This document shows positions 59,785-64,000 of a DNA stretch of 64,000 bases, piece after piece (the first letter of the stretch is position 1; each line of letters starts with the position of its first letter). Source of the stretch: Neostapfia colusana. Taxonomy: Eukaryota; Streptophyta; Magnoliopsida; Poales; Poaceae. The stretch is from positions 49,197,652 through 49,261,651 of the forward strand of contig JASWHV010000012.1 in the NCBI GenBank assembly GCA_030760725.1. The letters are read 5' to 3'. The position numbers and the translations under genes were made by a program. The notes beneath the pieces were generated by a model that made no database searches, was not told the origin of the DNA, and was given only the letters and a program-made list of their open reading frames with translations.

Positions 59785-60615
59785 CCGCTGGCCACGTGGC
59801 GCCTTCGGAGCTCATCCCCGCAAAGGGGGGAGAGGTCCGCCGCTAACTGGCTACGTGGCAGGCTCGGAGCTCGTCTCTGTGAAGGGGGCGAGGTCCGACC
59901 CCGTGGGACACGTGTTGCCCCCAGAGCTAGCCTCTGCGTAGGAGCGAGGTCAGCCCCGCAGGACACGTGGCGCCTTCGGAGCTGGTCACTGCGGAAAAGA
60001 GAGGACCAGCCGCGCGGGACACTGTCGCTCTCGGAGCTCACCTCCGAGAGGTCCGGCCCCGCTAGACACGTGTCACCTCCGGAGCTCACCTCCGAAAGGT
60101 CCGATACTATTGGACACGTGTCACCTCCGGAGCTTGCCTCCGGGAGGTCTGTCCGGTGGACACGTGTCATCCTCGGAGCTCACCTCCGAGGAGAAGGTAC
60201 TGCAGGACACGCGTCAGCCTCGTAGCTTGCCTGCGAGAGGTCCCACCCTGCTTGACACGTGTCATTCTTGGAGCTCACCTCCAAAAAGAGGGGAGGTCCG
60301 GCACTGACACGTGGCGTTAGTGGAGCACGTCTCCGGATAGAGTGGAGGTCCCGACCCACTAGACACGTGGCGCATGCGGAGCTCGCCTCTGAGAGAGAGG
60401 TCCCGCCCACCAGACACGTGGCGCATGCGGAGCTCGCCTCTGAGAGAGAGGGAGATCCCGCCCCCCAGACGCGTGGCGCACGCGGAGCTCGCTTCTGAGG
60501 GAGAGGGAGGTCCCGCCTGCCTGACACGCGGCACAACCGGAGCCCGCCTCTGCGGAAAAGGGAAGCCCAGGCCCTCGCTAGACACGTGGAGCCTCCGGAG
60601 CTTATCCCTGCAGAA
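59785..60615 (+). repeat. Tandem array of about 16 G-box/ABRE units in TE-9 U3
   Basis: Units of 46-59 bp built as GACACGTG(G/T)C, then GGAGCTCACCTCCGAGAGGTCC or a variant. Eleven keep a perfect CACGTG (59793, 59909, 59964, 60067, 60115, 60161, 60256, 60308, 60364, 60415, 60583) and one more has TACGTGGC (59852). Many read ACGTGGC or ACGTGTC, the ABRE consensus ACGTGKC bound by plant bZIP factors. The GGAGCTCACCTCC part is itself an imperfect palindrome. The array ends about 180 bp upstream of the TATA box. Confidence 0.85.
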
Positions 60616-60766
60616 GGACGCGATTTTGAAGCGGTTTTGCCCTGTGCGCGAGCACCCGGTACAGAGTTAACCGACACGGTTTCTCCACAATTGATTCCAC
60701 ACCAAATCAACTAGAGATAAGTTGTTAAGACCCAAACACAAATCAAATAGGAATTTTAATTGAAAT

Positions 60767-60805
60767 CCAATCAGAGAAGGACTCTTCTTTTGACGGTTAT
60801 AAATA
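60767..60805 (+). promoter_or_regulatory. TE-9 LTR core promoter (CCAAT and TATA)
   Basis: CCAAT at 60767-60771 and TATAAATA at 60798-60805, matching the TATAAATA of TE-2. Transcription would begin about 60830. Confidence 0.65.
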
Positions 60806-62747
60806 AAACCCAAAAACAACCCCTTGGTCATAACATCTTTTCTAAAGCTGACAACTTAGAAGCCCTAGCCTCGAAACTCGCCAAGCTTGACCCCTTCGCC
60901 GGAGTTGACCACCGGAGAGACCGCCAATGATCCAGACACGATCGCCATCGCCGGAGAAGAGACGACGATCTATTTTTGCTAGGAGGAAGAACCCGAAGGA
61001 AGTAAGGTAGGTATTCATTACCACCTTACGACAAGATCGCGGTTTTCTTTGCATCTGTTCTCTTCGATCCCTTCGAACAGAAGTTTTTAGTGGACAGATC
61101 ACGTGTTGATCGGTTTGATCTAGAGACAAGATCATCGCCACGTCCACATTCGATCTTTACACCTCTGTTCATCGTAAAAACCCATGCAAACATGCAAGAA
61201 CACGTACAAACCGATCTAATAAAAACAGCATCATAAGATTAGCATGCATATGCACCACTGCATCTTGAGTAAGGATTGTGCATGATGTTTTATTTGCTGT
61301 AAATCTTGTATGTGTGTGATCGTAGGTAGAAGGACAAGCTCAGGGAGCTATCTACGAAGGATTTCAGCACCAAGATTTCGAGATCCCAAAGCAACCGAAG
61401 CCACAAGAACAAGGAAAGTGGCCCTTGACCATATTGATTCCATGTTTTGGAACTGTTTTGTTTGCGAAAAGGTGTGTGTGTGTGCTTGAGTCAACTTAAT
61501 GGGAAACCCTTTTATAGGAGTTTACTAGTTTTGTTAACCACCCTTGTTGCCGGGAAAGTTGATGAGTCGGGTATGGTCGTTTTACTTTTTTCTTCGCTAA
61601 TCTATGAATGGGAAGCGATAGAATGTGTCTAGCTAACTGCACTCGTATGGATAATGTTAATGAGAAACTGATATTGATAATGAACATGAATCGGAGGGAG
61701 ATCTAGGCAAGCTTGGTTTGTGTATGAGGTAGAATGAGATGGTGGTTTACTTGCCGTAGATCTAAGGACCGGTTCATACCAGCCATGCTAGGAAAACAGT
61801 GCCACCACAAGGCCAAATATGGGTGCGGCTTAGCTGACTAATTAGGTATGTTGCTAGATTGTTATGGACTGTGGAAGGCGCGGGGAATGGGAGTCGAGTG
61901 AGGACTGCCCTAGGAACTGCCGTAGGTGGGAGAATTGGAGATTCTAGCCTGTTGGTGAAACCTTAGTGAGTACATACATCTAGTAGCCCCTTTGTAAAGG
62001 CTATTTTGTGATCTCTTGGCCAGACACCGACGGTTGTGTACTGGTATAATGGAGGTTCTGCAGTCGCCGATGGGTAACGAAATCACAAACTTGTGGGTAA
62101 AGTGGTGCAAACTCTGCAGAGTGTAAAACTCTCATGATAGCCGTGCTTACGGTCACAAGCGCCTGGACAACTCACATGATTAGATGGGATGGTTGTTGGG
62201 ATGGTATTTGGTTATTGGTTTGGTGATGGTTTGGTCTTTGGATTTGGTTTTCGGGACTATTGAGTCCGGGTAATGAGATTAGTTTTGCATGACTGTTGAG
62301 TCATGCAATGAGATTTGATCTCGGTTATGAGATGAAATTGAATATGAGATGAGATGGTAGTGAATACGAGATGGTATTCATGAGCATGTGAAAAGTTGAG
62401 AAAGATAAATGATCGGATGAGATATGAAAAGTGGTGAATCATGATAGAGATATGTTGATGTTTAAATACATGTTGGGATTACATTCACTTAAAGCTAGTT
62501 GCTGTTTTTATCATGTTTTGAGAAATAAACCTTGCTTTATGCAATGAGCCTTTTATACCTACCTTGTTGTAAGCTACATGTCATACTTTCCGCACTTGCT
62601 GAGTACGTCATGTACTCACCCTTGCATTATCATACATCATCAGCAACAGGAGAGGAGTACTATGAAGACCACGTGGAGTATTAGGCGTGTAATCTACCCT
62701 CAACCTTACCTGTGGAGTAGAGATGGAGCCGCTGCTGCTGCTTAGTT

Positions 62748-62825
62748 TGCTTCCGCTATTGTTTAGAAGACTTCCGCTGCTAGAATAAGACTTCTGCTGC
62801 TAAGATAAGACTTCCGCTGCAATAA
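62748..62825 (+). repeat. Short tandem repeat near the TE-9 LTR end
   Basis: Four degenerate copies of a roughly 21-bp unit, (A)GACTTCCGCTGCTA(G/A)AATA. Related single copies occur near the ends of the TE-2 and TE-4 LTRs (CAGCGGAAGTC on the plus strand near 11297 and 17349). Confidence 0.65.
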
Positions 62826-62981
62826 AGATTGATGTAATAAAGTACTTGAATCTATTCATTCGTGGTTATATATATTCTGAATTCAGTTTGTGGATTATAT
62901 GTGTATGTGTGATGAACATCATGGACACACATATACATCAGTCTCGGTTCCAAGAGGTTTTTCTTCTCGGAACAGGGGCGT

Positions 62982-63330
62982 CACAGATCAGTATCAGAGC
63001 CACGGTTGATCGTAGATTACACGCCTAGATAGGTCACAGATTGGTATCAAACTACCACGGTTGATTGTAGATCACAAGCCTAGATAGAAATCACATATTG
63101 GTTTTAGAAACCACGGTTGACTGTAGGTCATAAGCCTAGATTGATCACAGATTGGTAGCAGAACCACGGTTGACCGTAGGACGCAAGCCTAGTCGCAGAT
63201 TGGTATTAGGAGCCACGCTGAACATAGGATACAAGACTAGGTAGAATGCATAGATTGGCATTAGAACCCCATTGACCATAGTACAAAGTCACAGATTGGT
63301 AGTCACAGATTGGTATCACCCCAAACCACA
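62982..63330 (+). repeat. Tandem copies of the primer-binding region in TE-9
   Basis: About eight degenerate direct repeats starting at 62982, 63035, 63092, 63146, 63194, 63249, 63290 and 63304; spacing 41-57 bp, then 14. Consensus begins CACAGATTGGTATCAGAGCC and continues ACGGTTGACCGTAGG, then CAAGCCTAGAT. The single copy at TE-2 (11030-11123, minus) has the same order, so the unit is the LTR terminus plus primer site plus adjoining leader. Confidence 0.85.
62986..63002 (+). other. TE-9 primer-binding site (altered)
   Basis: GATCAGTATCAGAGCC follows the LTR end GTCACA. TE-2 has GATTGGTATCAGAGCC, so two bases of the tRNA-iMet complement are changed, including the first T-G-G of TGGTATC. Confidence 0.85.
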
Positions 63331-63589
63331 TAGGACTCCCATTGAATAAGCCTTGAATAGGAGTTGTGTGCTGAACTTTTGTGATGATTGTTGTGCTTGA
63401 GTGCTTAGTGTGAGTTGTGGGACGTTTCAGCGTTGTCCATATCCACACATAGTAGAGATATGTGAGATGCTTCGGCACTTGTTCACATCCTCATATAGGA
63501 TGATATATAGTTCATTCACCTTGATGCATATAGTTGGGAGGGATCACTCTAAACTTCTAACCTCTATCCTACTCAACTCTCTCTCACAG
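63331..63589 (+). other. TE-9 leader before gag
   Basis: Aligns with the leader directly upstream of gag in TE-2 and TE-3, including the duplicated CTTCGGCA/TTTCAGCG motif (63420-63500). ORF0, which precedes this stretch in TE-2, is missing. Confidence 0.75.
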
Positions 63590-63745
63590 ATGGTGAGAGG
63601 AAACGCCGGCTGTCAAGGGGGAACGTCCGTGGCAACCAAGAGGATGACCACGTTGAGGTTCCTGAGAATGACAACCCTGGAGCTGGTGCAAACAACCTGG
63701 AACGGTTGATGGCCATGCAGAACCAGCTTATGCAAACTATGATCC
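63590..63745 (+). pseudogene. gag: TE-9 gag, first 52 codons
   Basis: ATG at 63590. In the combined frames it matches TE-2 gag: a basic start (MVRGNAG), then NVRGNQEDDHVEVPEND-type residues and LERLMAMQNQLMQTMI. At least one frame break near 63625 separates the start from the rest. Cut at 63745 by a new element. Confidence 0.65.
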
Positions 63746-64000
63746 TGTAAGGGCCTCAGTTTTTGACACCCATTTGCAGTGTTCATCCCCACACCACACA
63801 CCTCATTTGAGGAAAAATGATGAACACAAATAAAGAGCAAGTAACAATTATCAACATGCTCATTAGGGAACAAACTCACACATTGCAAAAGTGGTACTTC
63901 CCACATGTGATATAGATGGGCTGGACATATGAAAACTCCTACACTTTGCCAAGGATGTCCATGCCAAGTTTCACCCAAATTCAAAACATTTTTGAGGTCA
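63746..64000. mobile_element. Possible start of another LTR element inside TE-9 gag
   Basis: gag similarity to TE-2 stops at ATGAT, and the sequence continues TGTAAGGGCCTCAG, a TG-type LTR start preceded by GATCC, a candidate target duplication. The 255 bp visible match nothing else in the window and contain no recognisable gene. Confidence 0.4.

Larger units (their letters stand above)
59635..62985 (+). repeat. TE-9 5' LTR (3351 bp)
   Basis: U3 with the G-box array (59785-60615), CCAAT (60767-60771), TATA (60798-60805), a leader resembling the TE-4 and TE-2 LTRs from about 60850 on, the conserved hairpin module (62111-62152) and an end piece with repeated CTTCCGCTGCTA. The left border is inferred from the TGTGACACCC start and the end of transposase similarity. 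Confidence 0.82.
59635..64000 (+). mobile_element. TE-9: Ty3/gypsy element, 5' LTR, leader and gag start
   Basis: LTR from TGTGACACCC (59635) to GGCGTCACA (62985), then a primer site, a tandem primer-region array and gag ATG at 63590. The leader and gag start align with TE-2. It is inserted into the transposase pseudogene; the 5 bp before it are ACGTG, and the partner copy is outside the window. ORF0 is absent. Confidence 0.85.

Noticed and set aside
60180..60710. Minus-strand ORF of about 176 codons with repeated peptide blocks
   Set aside because: It is the translation of the G-box tandem array in the LTR promoter; several frames on both strands stay open for the same reason and the unit length is not a multiple of three.
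62982..63330. CRISPR-like spaced repeats
   Set aside because: The units are contiguous, degenerate duplications of the primer-binding region with no unique spacers, in a plant retrotransposon.
63613..63984. 123-codon minus-strand ORF at the window end
   Set aside because: It spans the junction of TE-9 gag and the unknown new element, so it cannot be a single ancestral gene.

Overview
The window is a block of nested LTR retrotransposons of the kind that fills intergenic heterochromatin in large grass genomes. No host protein-coding gene, rRNA or tRNA was recognised. A grass is inferred from the very long LTRs (2.6-3.9 kb), the tRNA-iMet primer sites, the Ty3/gypsy chromovirus gag-pol type (Tekay/Del-like, integrase ending in a chromodomain-like segment) and a plant-specific Ptta/En/Spm-type transposase relic. 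The species cannot be named from sequence alone.

Layout, using local names. TE-1 (1-7668, +) is a decayed gag-pol plus its 3' LTR. It sits inside TE-2 (7669-13743, -), whose gag, pre-gag ORF, primer site and 5' LTR are present. TE-2 sits inside TE-3 (13744-17172, +), a gag-deleted relic with an open integrase. TE-3 ends at TE-4, an LTR of the TE-2 family folded into a 717-bp inverted repeat (17173-19794 plus 58079-58237). TE-4 is split by TE-5 (19795-58073, -; target-site duplication ATATT). TE-5 pol is split by TE-6 (24895-49363, -; duplication TTTCC). The 3' LTR of TE-6 is split by TE-7 (25376-37865, -; duplication ACAGG), which is the youngest: two 3339-bp LTRs differing at about 19 sites by eye. 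Right of TE-4 lies the 3' end of a Ptta/En/Spm-type transposase pseudogene (58238-59634, -, six exon pieces). It is cut by TE-9 (59635 onward, +), which shows a full 5' LTR, a multiplied primer-binding region and the start of gag. A further LTR-like end begins at 63746.

TE-1, TE-6 and TE-7 form one family (LTR TGTAACACCCC...GGGTGTGACA). TE-2, TE-3, TE-4 and TE-9 form a second related family. TE-5 is a third. The first two families share a pre-gag reading frame (called ORF0 here) and an LTR module with three small hairpins whose stems co-vary. TE-9 has lost ORF0 but carries two unusual arrays: about 16 tandem U3 units centred on CACGTG/ACGTGKC (G-box/ABRE type), and about eight tandem degenerate copies of its primer-binding region. 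Every gag-pol here is broken, so any recent movement, TE-7 in particular, probably relied on proteins from other copies.
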